Source of the DNA: Phocaeicola_A sp963624095
GTDB taxonomy: Bacteria; Bacteroidota; Bacteroidia; Bacteroidales; Bacteroidaceae
DNA: 41,234 bases
Assembly (NCBI GenBank): GCA_963624095.1
Contig: CAVFNZ010000007.1
Span: 1-41,234, forward strand
Direction of reading: 5' to 3'
The translations under genes were made by a program, and so were the position numbers. A model generated the notes under the pieces. It ran no database searches. It saw only the letters and a program-made list of their open reading frames with translations, and was not told the origin of the DNA. Shown piece by piece: positions 16,358 through 26,800 of this stretch. Every line of letters begins with the position of its first letter. Position 1 is the stretch's first letter.

Positions 16358-19300
16358 ATGAAGAAACGACTTTTACTGCTGTCACTCGCAGGATGGATGA
16401 CGTTGGGCCTGACGGCACAGCGTCATGTGTCCCAGGAACGGATGGCCGAGATTTATGAGGAGGCGAAGACACCCTACAAGTATGGCATGGTGATAGCACC
16501 GGAAAGCAACAATTGCAAGATAGACTGTCCCACCGTGTACCGGGAAAACGGGAAATGGTACATGACCTATGTCGTATACAACGGTAAGGGCGGTCAGGAT
16601 GGCCGTGGCTATGAGACCTGGTTGGCCGAGAGCGAAAACCTGCTCGAATGGACAACCTTGGGACGTGTCCTCTCTTATCGCGACGGAACGTGGGACGCGA
16701 ACCAACGGGGAGGCTTTCCAGCGCTGATAGACATGGAGTGGGGCGGCAGCTATGCCCTCCAACGTTATCGCAACCGTTGCTGGATGACCTACATCGGCGG
16801 TGAGGGAAGAGGCTATGAAGCCATCAACGACCCGCTTTACGTGGGACTGGCATGGACCAAAGAGAGTCCGGCCACGGCGCACGAATGGGAGTCCATGGAC
16901 CGGCCTATCCTCTCCATCAAAGACAAGGACGCACAGTGGTGGGAGTCGTTGACACAATACAAAAGCTCAATCTATTGGGACAAGAGCAAAACCTTGGGCG
17001 CACCCTTCGTGATGTATTACAATGCCGGAGGCGTAAATCCCGAAACGAAGGTGAAGGGTGAGCGCATCGGCATCGCTCTGTCGAAAGACTTGAAGAAGTG
17101 GACGCGCTATGCCGGTAATCCGGTGTTCACGCACGAGGCGCAGGGTACCATTACCGGGGATGCCCAGATACAGAAGTTTGGCGATGTCTATGTGATGTTC
17201 TATTTCTCCGCCTTCAATCCCAACCGACCCTACAAGGCGTTCAACACCTTCGCCTGCAGTTACGATATGGTGACGTGGGACGATTGGCAGGGCGATGACC
17301 TTATCTACCCGACCAAATCCTTCGACGAGATGTTCGCCCACAAGAGTTGCGTGGTGAAACATGACGGGGTGGTGTACCATTTCTATTGCGCGGTGAACAA
17401 CGCCGAACAGCGCGGCATCGCCGTGGCTACCAGCAAACGGATGGGTAAGTCCGACGTACACTTTGTGCAGCGTCCCACGAAGGGTCGCCGCACGTTGGTG
17501 GAGCTGGACAAGGACTGGACCACCTGGTTGGTGGACGAGTCGCCATCCGGCAAGGGTATCGCACGGCAGGTTGTGGACGTGCCGCACAACTGGGATGACT
17601 ACTATGGCTATCGGCAACTGACGCACGGCAATCTGCACGGAACGGCGATGTACGAAAAGCATTTCGATGTCCCCCGTTTGGACGGTAACAAACGCTACTT
17701 CCTTCGTTTCGAAGGCGTGGGCTCCTACGCTACGGTTCAACTGAATGGCGTGGACTTGGGTCGGCACATCGTGGGACGCACCACCTTGACGCTGGATGTC
17801 ACCGATGCGGTGAAGCCGGGTGAGCGAAACCTGCTGACCGTGAAAGCCGAACATCCCGAGATGATAGCCGACATGCCCTGGGTCTGTGGCGGATGCTCGT
17901 CGGAATGGGGCTTCAGCGAAGGGTCGCAACCCTTTGGCATCTTCCGTCCCGTGACGCTGGAGATAACCGATGAGGTGCGTATCGCTCCCTTCGGTGTCCA
18001 CATCTGGCAAGACGAGAAAGCGCAAACGATCTATATGGAAACCGAAGTGACCAACTATGGCAAACAGACCGAGACGGTGGACTTGGTGAACAAGTTCAGC
18101 AACGCGGACGGAGCACAGGTGTTCCGCCTAACGGAGACCATAACCTTGGCTCCCGGCGAGACGAAGACCGTGAAGCAACAGTCGCCCGTGAAGAACCCGA
18201 AGCTTTGGAGTACCGAAGAACCCTACCTCTACTCGTTGGCCTCGATGATAAAGCGTTCCGGCAAGACGGTGGACGAGGTGTCCACTCCCTTCGGACTGCG
18301 TACGCTCAGCTGGCCCGTAGGCCGCAACGACGGTGACGGACGGTTCTACTTGAACGGCAAGCCCGTCTTCATCAACGGCGTATGTGAGTATGAACACCAA
18401 TTCGGCCAAAGTCACGCCTTCAGTCACGAACAGGTGGCCTCCCGCGTGAAACAGATAAAGAACGCCGGATTCAACGCCTTCCGTGAGGCTCACCAACCGC
18501 ATCACCTCGACTACCAGTCGCTGTTGGACAAGAACGGCATCCTCTTCTGGACTCAGTTCTCCGCCCATATATGGTATGACACGCCGGAGTTCCGTGAGAA
18601 CTTCAAGACGCTGTTGCGCCGGTGGGTGAAGGAACGTCGCAACTCTCCGTCCGTAGTCCTGTGGGGCTTGCAGAACGAGAGTACCCTGCCGCGTGACTTC
18701 GCCCGGGAGTGCACGGAGATTATCAAGGAGATGGACCCGACGGCAGGCACGCTGAGACCCGTCACCACCTGTAACGGTGGCGAGGGAACGGACTGGAACG
18801 TGATACAGAACTGGAGCGGCACCTACGGTGGCGAACTTGCTCAGTATGACAAGGACTTGATGAAGTCCAACCAACTGCTTAACGGTGAATACGGGGCGTG
18901 GCGCAGTGTGGGCTATCACTCCGAAGAACCTTTCGACGTGAAAGGCGCATGGACCGAAGAGCGGATGTGCCGCCTCATGGAGACGAAGGTCCGTCTGGCC
19001 GAACAGGCGCGTGACAGCGTCTGCGGACACTTCCAATGGGTATACAGCAGCCATGACAACCCCGGTCGCCGTCAACCCGATGAGGCTTACCGGATGATTG
19101 ACAAGGTGGGGCCGTTCAACTACAAAGGATTGACCACTCCGTGGGAAGAACCTACGGACGTATATTATATGTATAGGGCCAACTACGCCAACGCTGCGAA
19201 AGACCCGATGGTCTACATCGTGTCGCATACATGGCCCGGTCGCTTCGAGAAGCGTCGTAGAGCCAATGTGGAGGTGTACAGCAACTGCGACTCCGTGCTT

Positions 19301-20554
19301 CTCTATAACGATGCGGTCGACACGCTCTGTCTGGGACGAAAGGTCAATCATGGTGTAGGTACTCACTTCACTTGGGAGAACCGGGACATCCGTTACAATG
19401 TGCTCCGTGCCGTGGGCTACGTCAAAGGAAAGGCGGTGGCCGAAGACCTTATCGTACTCGACAACTTGGAGAGAGCACCCCATTTCGGTGCGTTGTATCA
19501 CGATGCTACTCCCTTGCTGAAAGGTGTGGATGACATGCTTACGAACTACCTCTACCGCATCAACTGCGGTGGTGACAACTATACTGATGAGTTCGGTCAG
19601 CGGTGGGCGACCGACGATACCACCTACTCGCACTCGTGGGCGGAGGCTTTTGGCGAACTCTCTCCCTATCAGGCAAGTCAGCGCGTGACCTATGACCCCA
19701 TCCGGGGCACGCGTGACTGGAAACTCTTCCAGACCTTCCGCTTTGGCCGACATAAGCTCAACTACCGCTTCCCTGTGCCCAACGGCAACTATCGGGTGGA
19801 ACTCTACTTCGTGGAGCCTTGGCACGGAACGGGTGGCGGTGCGGAGACTGACTGCGAGGGACTGCGCGTCTTCGACGTGGCGGTGAACGGGACTACCATG
19901 CTCGATGATTTGGACATTTGGGCGGAAGTGGGTCACGATACCGCCTTGAAGAAGGTCGTCTATGCGGAGGTGCGTGATGGTGAGTTGCGCATTGACTTCC
20001 CCGAAGTGAAGGCCGGTCAGGCCGTGATATCCGCCATCGCCATTGCTTCGATGGACGGACAGCAACAACCGACTACGACTCCCGTCTCCACATGGAGTTG
20101 GGCGAAGGCCGACCAAGAGGTGATGGCGAAGATGCCCACCGAACTGTTGCCCGAGGACAAGAACACCCGTCCTTGCGTCACTTATGAAGCGGAAGATGCC
20201 CTGTTGAAGGGGAAATTCCAAAAGAAACCGTTCAAGAAACAGACGGGCGTATTCTTTGGTGGCGGGAAGAAGAACAGCATCGAGTGGACCATCTCCACCG
20301 GATTGGCACAAGTCTACGCTTTCCGCTTCAAGTTTATGAACCAAAGCGGCAAGCCTATGCCGGTCAACCTGAAACTGATTGCTCCCAACGGAAGCATCCT
20401 GAAGGACGACACGCTCACATTCCCCGATACCCCGGAGAAGTGGCGCATGATGAGTACCACCACGGGTGGATACATCAATGCTGGAACCTACCGGCTGATA
20501 CTCTCCGCTGACGATATGGACCAGCTCTCTTTCGACGCGGTGGACGTGCAATAA
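16358..20554 (+). CDS. Multimodular GH43-like propeller + GH2 + malectin + CBM fusion
   Basis: I chose the ATG at 16358, not the upstream in-frame ATG at 16331, because it gives a clean signal peptide (MKKRLLLLSLAGWMTLGLTA) and follows TAAAGGA. The product is 1398 residues. Modules: a five-bladed beta-propeller like GH43/GH130 (about 25-365), with Asp56 in KIDCPTVYRENGKWYMTY at the usual base position; GH2 sugar-binding, Ig-like and TIM-barrel domains (about 375-1050); a malectin-like domain (about 1065-1228); and a CBM6/35-like domain (about 1270-1398, starting TYEAEDALLKG). GH2 catalytic residues are present: acid/base Glu774 in WGLQNES and nucleophile Glu844 in LNGEYGAW. It may release two sugars in series. 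The propeller activity is unproven. The gene follows its neighbour by 11 bp. Confidence 0.88.
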   Translation: MKKRLLLLSLAGWMTLGLTAQRHVSQERMAEIYEEAKTPYKYGMVIAPESNNCKIDCPTVYRENGKWYMTYVVYNGKGGQDGRGYETWLAESENLLEWTTLGRVLSYRDGTWDANQRGGFPALIDMEWGGSYALQRYRNRCWMTYIGGEGRGYEAINDPLYVGLAWTKESPATAHEWESMDRPILSIKDKDAQWWESLTQYKSSIYWDKSKTLGAPFVMYYNAGGVNPETKVKGERIGIALSKDLKKWTRYAGNPVFTHEAQGTITGDAQIQKFGDVYVMFYFSAFNPNRPYKAFNTFACSYDMVTWDDWQGDDLIYPTKSFDEMFAHKSCVVKHDGVVYHFYCAVNNAEQRGIAVATSKRMGKSDVHFVQRPTKGRRTLVELDKDWTTWLVDESPSGKGIARQVVDVPHNWDDYYGYRQLTHGNLHGTAMYEKHFDVPRLDGNKRYFLRFEGVGSYATVQLNGVDLGRHIVGRTTLTLDVTDAVKPGERNLLTVKAEHPEMIADMPWVCGGCSSEWGFSEGSQPFGIFRPVTLEITDEVRIAPFGVHIWQDEKAQTIYMETEVTNYGKQTETVDLVNKFSNADGAQVFRLTETITLAPGETKTVKQQSPVKNPKLWSTEEPYLYSLASMIKRSGKTVDEVSTPFGLRTLSWPVGRNDGDGRFYLNGKPVFINGVCEYEHQFGQSHAFSHEQVASRVKQIKNAGFNAFREAHQPHHLDYQSLLDKNGILFWTQFSAHIWYDTPEFRENFKTLLRRWVKERRNSPSVVLWGLQNESTLPRDFARECTEIIKEMDPTAGTLRPVTTCNGGEGTDWNVIQNWSGTYGGELAQYDKDLMKSNQLLNGEYGAWRSVGYHSEEPFDVKGAWTEERMCRLMETKVRLAEQARDSVCGHFQWVYSSHDNPGRRQPDEAYRMIDKVGPFNYKGLTTPWEEPTDVYYMYRANYANAAKDPMVYIVSHTWPGRFEKRRRANVEVYSNCDSVLLYNDAVDTLCLGRKVNHGVGTHFTWENRDIRYNVLRAVGYVKGKAVAEDLIVLDNLERAPHFGALYHDATPLLKGVDDMLTNYLYRINCGGDNYTDEFGQRWATDDTTYSHSWAEAFGELSPYQASQRVTYDPIRGTRDWKLFQTFRFGRHKLNYRFPVPNGNYRVELYFVEPWHGTGGGAETDCEGLRVFDVAVNGTTMLDDLDIWAEVGHDTALKKVVYAEVRDGELRIDFPEVKAGQAVISAIAIASMDGQQQPTTTPVSTWSWAKADQEVMAKMPTELLPEDKNTRPCVTYEAEDALLKGKFQKKPFKKQTGVFFGGGKKNSIEWTISTGLAQVYAFRFKFMNQSGKPMPVNLKLIAPNGSILKDDTLTFPDTPEKWRMMSTTTGGYINAGTYRLILSADDMDQLSFDAVDVQ

Positions 20555-20582
20555 CATATCATGTAACAAACAACCAAATATA

Positions 20583-23500
20583 ATGCACATGTACAAGAAT
20601 TACAGATACTTGATAATGGGTCTTGCCTGCTGTTTGTCAGGTGGCCTGCAAGCGCAGGAAACGCACGACTGGGAGAATCACCACGTGCTGCAGATAAACC
20701 GTGAACCGGCCCGTGCCGCCTTCATCCCTTATGGGGAGACGCAGGGCGACCGCTCCATGACTTTGAACGGAACATGGAAGTTCCGCTGGACCAAGACCCC
20801 GGACGAACGGATTGCCGATTTCTACCGCACCGACTTTGATGATGCCGGATGGACGGACTTTGCCGTGCCGGCCAACTGGGAGGTGAACGGATACGGCACG
20901 CCAATCTATGCCTCTGCCGGTTATGTCTTCAAGATAGACCCACCCCGTGTGATGGGAACACCCAAGAACAGCTACACCACCTACGAGGAACGCAATCCGA
21001 CGGGACAATACCGCCGTACCTTTGAGCTGCCCGACGGGTGGCATTTGGAGGGACAGACCTTCCTCCGTTTCGACGGCGTGATGAGTGCCTTCTACGTTTG
21101 GATTAACGGTCGACGGGTAGGCTATAGCCAAGGTAGCATGGAACCCTCTGAGTTCAACGTCACCGACTATTTGCGGAGCGGCACCAACCAAATCGCCGTG
21201 GAGGTTTATCGCTACAGCGACGGCTCCTATCTGGAAGACCAGGACTTCTGGAGGTTTGGTGGCATCCATCGCGACATCACGCTGTTCCATACCGCCGACG
21301 TGCGTCTGCGCGACTTCACGGTGCGCACCTTGCCCGATGCCAACTACGAGAACTTTACCCTGCAGGTAGACCCCCAGTTCAGCGTCTACCGACAGGAACG
21401 GGGCAAAGGCTATCGTTTTGAAGTGGAACTGATGGATGCCCAAGGCAAACGATTCTATCATGGAAACATAGGAATCGAGTCCATCCTGGACCTCGACCAT
21501 AAGGCCGCTACCATGAACGAATGGTATCCGCAGCGCGGACCGCGCAAGATGGGACGCATCTCCAGCAAGATTCCGTTCCCGCATCTGTGGACAGCCGAAA
21601 CCCCCTACCTCTATACCTTGCGTCTCACCCTGACGGACGCGGAAGGAAAGTCGGTGGAGCGGGCGACTGCGAAAGTGGGCTTCCGTAGCGTGGAATCGAA
21701 GCAAGGACAGGTGTTGGTGAATGGCAAGCCGATACGTTTCCGTGGGGTGAACCGTCATGAGCACGACCCCTACACCGCTCGGGTGATGAGCGATGAGCGC
21801 ATGATTCAGGACATTCTCCTGATGAAGCAATGCAATGTCAACGCCGTGCGTACCAGCCACTATCCCAACCATCCCCGTTGGTATGAGTTGTGCGACTCCC
21901 TGGGATTGTACGTCATGGACGAGGCGGACATCGAGGAACATGGACTGCGGGGCACTCTCGCCAGCACTCCCGATTGGCACGCCGCCTTCATGGACAGGGC
22001 GGTGCGTATGGCCGAAAGGGATAAAAACCACGCCTGTATCCTGTTTTGGAGTATGGGCAACGAAAGCGGCTACGGTCCTAACTTCGCCGCTATATCCGCC
22101 TGGTTGCACGACTTCGACCCGACACGCCTGGTACACTACGAAGGCGCGCAGGGCGTGGACGGGAAGCCCGACCCCAAGACCGTGGATGTCATCAGCCGGT
22201 TCTATACCAGGGTGCAGGACGAATACCTCAATCCCGGCATCAAAGAGGGCGAAGAGAAAGAACGGGCGGAGAACGCCCGTTGGGAACGTCTACTCTCCAT
22301 CGCTCAGCGTACGGACGACGACCGTCCCGTGCTGACGAGCGAATACGCGCATTGCATGGGCAACGCGTTGGGCAACTTTCAACAATATTGGGACGAAATA
22401 TACAGCAATAAACGCATGCTGGGAGGGTTCATCTGGGACTGGGTGGACCAAGGCATCATCCGTACACTGCCCGATGGGCGGACGCAGGTGGCCTACGGCG
22501 GTGACTTTGGCGACCAACCCAACCTGAAAGCCTTCTGTCTGAATGGTGTTGTCTTCTGTGACCGTACGGTCAGTGCCAAGTACTACGAGGTGAAGAAGGT
22601 CTACCAACCCGTTTACCTGAAACTTGTGAACTATGATGCCGTCACCGGTAGTTGCGAGATAGAAGCCCTCAACCATAACCACCATACCGACTTGTCCGGC
22701 TACACCTGCCATTGGGACTTGTATGCCGACGGACGACTGATGGGGAGTGGCGAGAGCGAGTTGCCGGCTGCCAATCCCGGAGAGTGTCAACGCTTTACCC
22801 TCTCATTGGCCAAGGCAAGCCGGAAGGTGAAGTCCGCCGACAGTGACGTGCGGCTCAACCTCTCTGTCCGCCTGAAACAGGAAACACTCTGGGCCAAGGC
22901 CGGCTTCGAAGTGGCTTCCGAACAACTCGCCTTGCACGACAATCTGATGCGAATGGCGCAATCCACCGTTAAACCCACGGGGAAGATTGCAGTCTATATA
23001 GGCGATACCCTTCTCCAAGTGAAGGGGAAAAACTTCAGTGCTACCTGGGACCGGTTGCAAGGAAACTGGGTGGAGTTGAGCTATGGTGGAAAACAACTGT
23101 TCCATGCGACGGACAGCCTCTTGCCGCATACCTTCGAAGCCTTCCGTGCCCCCACGGACAACGACAAGAGCTTTGGCAACTGGCTGGCAAAGGATTGGAC
23201 GAAGAACCGAATGGACGTTCCCGAAGTGAAGGTGGGCTCTTCCGGTTGGAGTCATTCCGTTGATGGGAAAGAGGAAAAGGTGACGATTACCGCCCGTCAT
23301 TACTATGGCTACCTGTCGGGAAAGATTGTCGTGACCAGCGTCTATACCGTCTATCCCGACGGCACGATAGACTTACGGCAAACCTACCTCCCACAGGGAG
23401 AACTGCCGGAGTTGCCCCGATTGGGAAGCGCGTGGCGGTTGGACAAAAGCCTGACCCGCTTCGCGTGGTATGGCTACGGACCCTACGAGAACTATCCCGA

Positions 23501-23879
23501 CAGACACTCCGCTTGCCGGATAGGGTGGTGGACCTCTAAGGTGGACGAGCAGTACACCCATTATCCGCGTCCCCAAGACTCGGGCAACAAAGAGTCCGTG
23601 GTGAAGCTGCAGCTGACCGACGACAAAGGACGGGGTATCGAGGTGTTGGCGTTGGACAAACCGTTCTCCGCTTCGGCGTTGCCCTATTCCACGCACGACC
23701 TCAGCACCACCTCGCACGACTGCGACCTGCAACCGGACGATGCCGTCCATCTGCATGTCGATGCCGCGGTGCTGGGGCTTGGCAACAGCAGTTGTGGACC
23801 GGGTGTGCTGAAGAAATACGCTATCGAGAAGACGGAGCATACGTTGCATATACGCATCCGTCCGTGTAACACAAAATGA
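20583..23879 (+). CDS. GH2 beta-galactosidase, LacZ type
   Basis: This 1098-residue protein has the full LacZ layout behind a signal peptide (about 1-25, ending GGLQAQ): a sugar-binding jelly roll (about 50-230), an Ig-like domain, a TIM barrel (about 350-640), another Ig-like domain and the beta-galactosidase small-chain domain (about 800-1090). Signatures are FRGVNRHEHDP, NAVRTSHYPNHPRWYELCD, acid/base Glu494 in FWSMGNESGYG and nucleophile Glu587 in VLTSEYAHCMGN, then GGFIWDWVDQG. It should cleave terminal beta-D-galactose, probably in the periplasm. Related GH2 enzymes can use other beta-sugars. An alternative start lies two codons in (MYKNYR). The stop overlaps the start of the GH106 gene as ATGA, so translation of the pair is probably coupled. 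Confidence 0.93.
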   Translation: MHMYKNYRYLIMGLACCLSGGLQAQETHDWENHHVLQINREPARAAFIPYGETQGDRSMTLNGTWKFRWTKTPDERIADFYRTDFDDAGWTDFAVPANWEVNGYGTPIYASAGYVFKIDPPRVMGTPKNSYTTYEERNPTGQYRRTFELPDGWHLEGQTFLRFDGVMSAFYVWINGRRVGYSQGSMEPSEFNVTDYLRSGTNQIAVEVYRYSDGSYLEDQDFWRFGGIHRDITLFHTADVRLRDFTVRTLPDANYENFTLQVDPQFSVYRQERGKGYRFEVELMDAQGKRFYHGNIGIESILDLDHKAATMNEWYPQRGPRKMGRISSKIPFPHLWTAETPYLYTLRLTLTDAEGKSVERATAKVGFRSVESKQGQVLVNGKPIRFRGVNRHEHDPYTARVMSDERMIQDILLMKQCNVNAVRTSHYPNHPRWYELCDSLGLYVMDEADIEEHGLRGTLASTPDWHAAFMDRAVRMAERDKNHACILFWSMGNESGYGPNFAAISAWLHDFDPTRLVHYEGAQGVDGKPDPKTVDVISRFYTRVQDEYLNPGIKEGEEKERAENARWERLLSIAQRTDDDRPVLTSEYAHCMGNALGNFQQYWDEIYSNKRMLGGFIWDWVDQGIIRTLPDGRTQVAYGGDFGDQPNLKAFCLNGVVFCDRTVSAKYYEVKKVYQPVYLKLVNYDAVTGSCEIEALNHNHHTDLSGYTCHWDLYADGRLMGSGESELPAANPGECQRFTLSLAKASRKVKSADSDVRLNLSVRLKQETLWAKAGFEVASEQLALHDNLMRMAQSTVKPTGKIAVYIGDTLLQVKGKNFSATWDRLQGNWVELSYGGKQLFHATDSLLPHTFEAFRAPTDNDKSFGNWLAKDWTKNRMDVPEVKVGSSGWSHSVDGKEEKVTITARHYYGYLSGKIVVTSVYTVYPDGTIDLRQTYLPQGELPELPRLGSAWRLDKSLTRFAWYGYGPYENYPDRHSACRIGWWTSKVDEQYTHYPRPQDSGNKESVVKLQLTDDKGRGIEVLALDKPFSASALPYSTHDLSTTSHDCDLQPDDAVHLHVDAAVLGLGNSSCGPGVLKKYAIEKTEHTLHIRIRPCNTK

Positions 23880-26800
23880 TTGCAAAGATGAAGAAAATAA
23901 CTCTCCTAACGAGTGTCATTGCCTGGCTGATAGGCGTTGCGGCACTTAACGCCCAGTCGTTGTCAGTAGGTCCGAACGACCTGCGGCAACGCTTTGCCCA
24001 TCCCGAGGGGGATGCCAAACCTTGGACTTTCTGGTACTGGATGTACGGAGCCGTTAGCGAAGAAGGCATCACGGCCGACCTCGAAGCCATGAAACAGGCC
24101 GGTCTGGGCGGTGCCTACTTGATGCCCATCAAATCGGTGCAACAAGGTCCGCAATACGAGGGAAAGGCCGAACAGCTGACACCCGAATGGTGGAGGATGG
24201 TCAAATACAGCGCACAGGAGGCCGACCGCCTCGGTTTGAAACTCGGCATGCATATCTGTGACGGATTCGCCTTGGCTGGCGGTCCTTGGATACGCCCCGA
24301 GGAGTCCATGCAGAAGGTCGTCTTCAGTGACACCATCGTGCAGGGTGGACGAATGGAAGCACTCCGTTTGCCTCGTCCACAAGCCTTCGAAGGCTACTAC
24401 GAAGACATCGCCCTGTTGGCTCTGCCCGTGAGGGGCGAGCGTGTTACCCAACGTCCCTGCGTCACTTGCGGCAACGTCTCAGCCGACGCGGATACCAAGA
24501 AAGGTGTCAACATCGATTCGGTGGGAGTGATACGCTCCTCCGTCCCTTGCTGGATACAATATTCCTTTGCCGAACCCATTACCTGCCGCAACCTCGAAAT
24601 CATACTGAACGGCAACAACTACCAGGCACACCGCATGGTGGTGAAGGCCAGCATCGATGGCAAGAAATACTACACGGTGAAGCACCTTACTCCTGCCCGG
24701 CAGGGATGGCAAAACACTGATGAAAACAGTACCCATACCATACCGCCCACCACGGCCCGCTATTTCCGACTCTATTGGAGTCCGGAAGGGAGTGAACCGG
24801 GTTGTGAGGATATGGATGCCGCCAAGTGGAAACCGAACCTGAAGATTAAACGCGTGGTGTTCCACGCCGAACCCCGACTGAACCAATGGGAAGGAAAGGC
24901 CGGACTTGTATGGCGAGTGGCCGAAGATACTCGGGCGGATGAGGTGCCCGCGCAGGATTGCGTGCCCAAAGAAGAGATTCTGAACATGACGGCCGGCCTG
25001 CACAACGGCCGGCTCACGGCTACCTTGCCTCAGGGGGAATGGCGGTTGCTGCGCATCGGACACACCTCTACGGGACATACCAACGCCACGGGAGGCGGAG
25101 GCAAAGGACTGGAATGTGACAAGTTCAACATCATGGCCGTGCGCAAACAGTTCAACTACTGGTTTGGCCGTGCCTTTGAGGAGATAGGAGAGGAGCTGGC
25201 GCACCGCGTGCTGAAGTATATGCATGTCGATAGTTGGGAGTGTGGCTGCCAAAACTGGAGCGATAACTTTATGGATGAGTTCGAGGCTCGTCGCGGTTAC
25301 TCGCTCGCTCCGTACCTCGCCTTGTACGCAGGCATCCCGGTGGATGACGTAACCACCTCCGAACGTGTGCTGCGTGACGTGCGTCGCACCATTGCGGAGT
25401 TGGTGAAGGATATCTTCTATCAGGAGTTGGCGGATTGCGCCAAGACCTACGATTGCCAGTTCTCCGCCGAGTGCGTGGCTCCCACCATGGTGAGCGACGG
25501 CTTGCTCCATTATCAGATGGTAGACCTCCCCATGGGCGAGTTCTGGTTGCGAAGTCCTACACACGACAAACCCAACGACATGCTCGATGCCGTCAGTGGG
25601 GCGCACATCTACGGGAAGAACATCATCCAGGCGGAGGGCTTCACCGAGGTTCGCGGTACGTGGGACGAAACCCCGGCCATGCTGAAGACGTTGCTCGACC
25701 GGAATTATGCGTTGGGCATCAACCGACTCTTCTTCCATGTTTACACGCACAACCCCTATATGGACAAGAAACCCGGCATGACATTGGACGGCATCGGCCT
25801 CTTCTTCCAACGCGACAACACGTGGTGGAAGAATGGCGGCAAGGGACTGGCAGACTATGCCGCACGTTGCCAAACCCTGTTGCAGTATGGCGTGCCGGTG
25901 ACGGACATCGCCGTGTTTACCGGCGAGGAGGTGCCGAGCCGGGCCATTCTGCCCGACCGCCTCGTGCCGATGTTGCCCGGCATCTTCGGTAAGGAACGGG
26001 TGCGGAGCGAACAGGTGCGGTTGGCCAATGAAGGTCAACCCTTGCGGGTGATGCCGGTGGGCGTTACGCACTCCGCCAACATGGCCGACCCGGACAAGTG
26101 GGTCAACCCGTTGCGTGGCTATGCCTACGACTCCTTCAACCGGGACGCGTTGCTTCGGCTCGCCAAGGCGGAGGACGGACGGATGGTGTTGCCGGGTGGT
26201 GCCTCATACCGGGTGGTGGTGATGCCGACGGCGCATCCCATGAGTCCCAACAACATACAGAGCGAAGAGGTTGCCGCCAAGGTGGCTGCTTTGCGGGAGG
26301 CAGGCGTGGTCGTCCCCGAGTTGCCCTACAAGGCTGATGACTTCTCTGCCTATGGCTTGGAACGGGACTTGATTGTCCCCGAACAGGTGGCATGGACCCA
26401 CCGCCGGAATGCGGAGGAGAATGTGGATATTTACTTCGTCGCCAACCAACAGGAGACTGAACGGGAGTTTGTGGCCTCCTTCCGTATAGCTGGTCGCACC
26501 CCGGAATGGTGGAACCCGATGACGGGAGAGATTACAGACCGGCTGACGTGGAGCATCGCCAATGGTCGTACGGAAGTTACCATGAAACTTGCGGCCGGTG
26601 AATCCGCGTTCATCGTGTTCAAGAACCCCGTACGGAAGAGCGAGAACTCCTCCGTGACATGGTATAAGACAGATGATTTGAACGTAAATCAATGGAACGT
26701 GTACTTCCCCCTGATAGAAACGACCGTGAAACGGACCGAACTCTTTGACTGGTCGGAAGAGGCGGACGAACGCATCCGTTACTATAGCGGAACTGCCGTC

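Noticed and set aside
18128..20596. An 822-codon minus-strand open frame opposite the GH43-GH2 fusion
   Set aside because: It is a shadow frame. The plus-strand gene has intact catalytic motifs and fits the operon spacing; the antisense product shows no recognisable fold.
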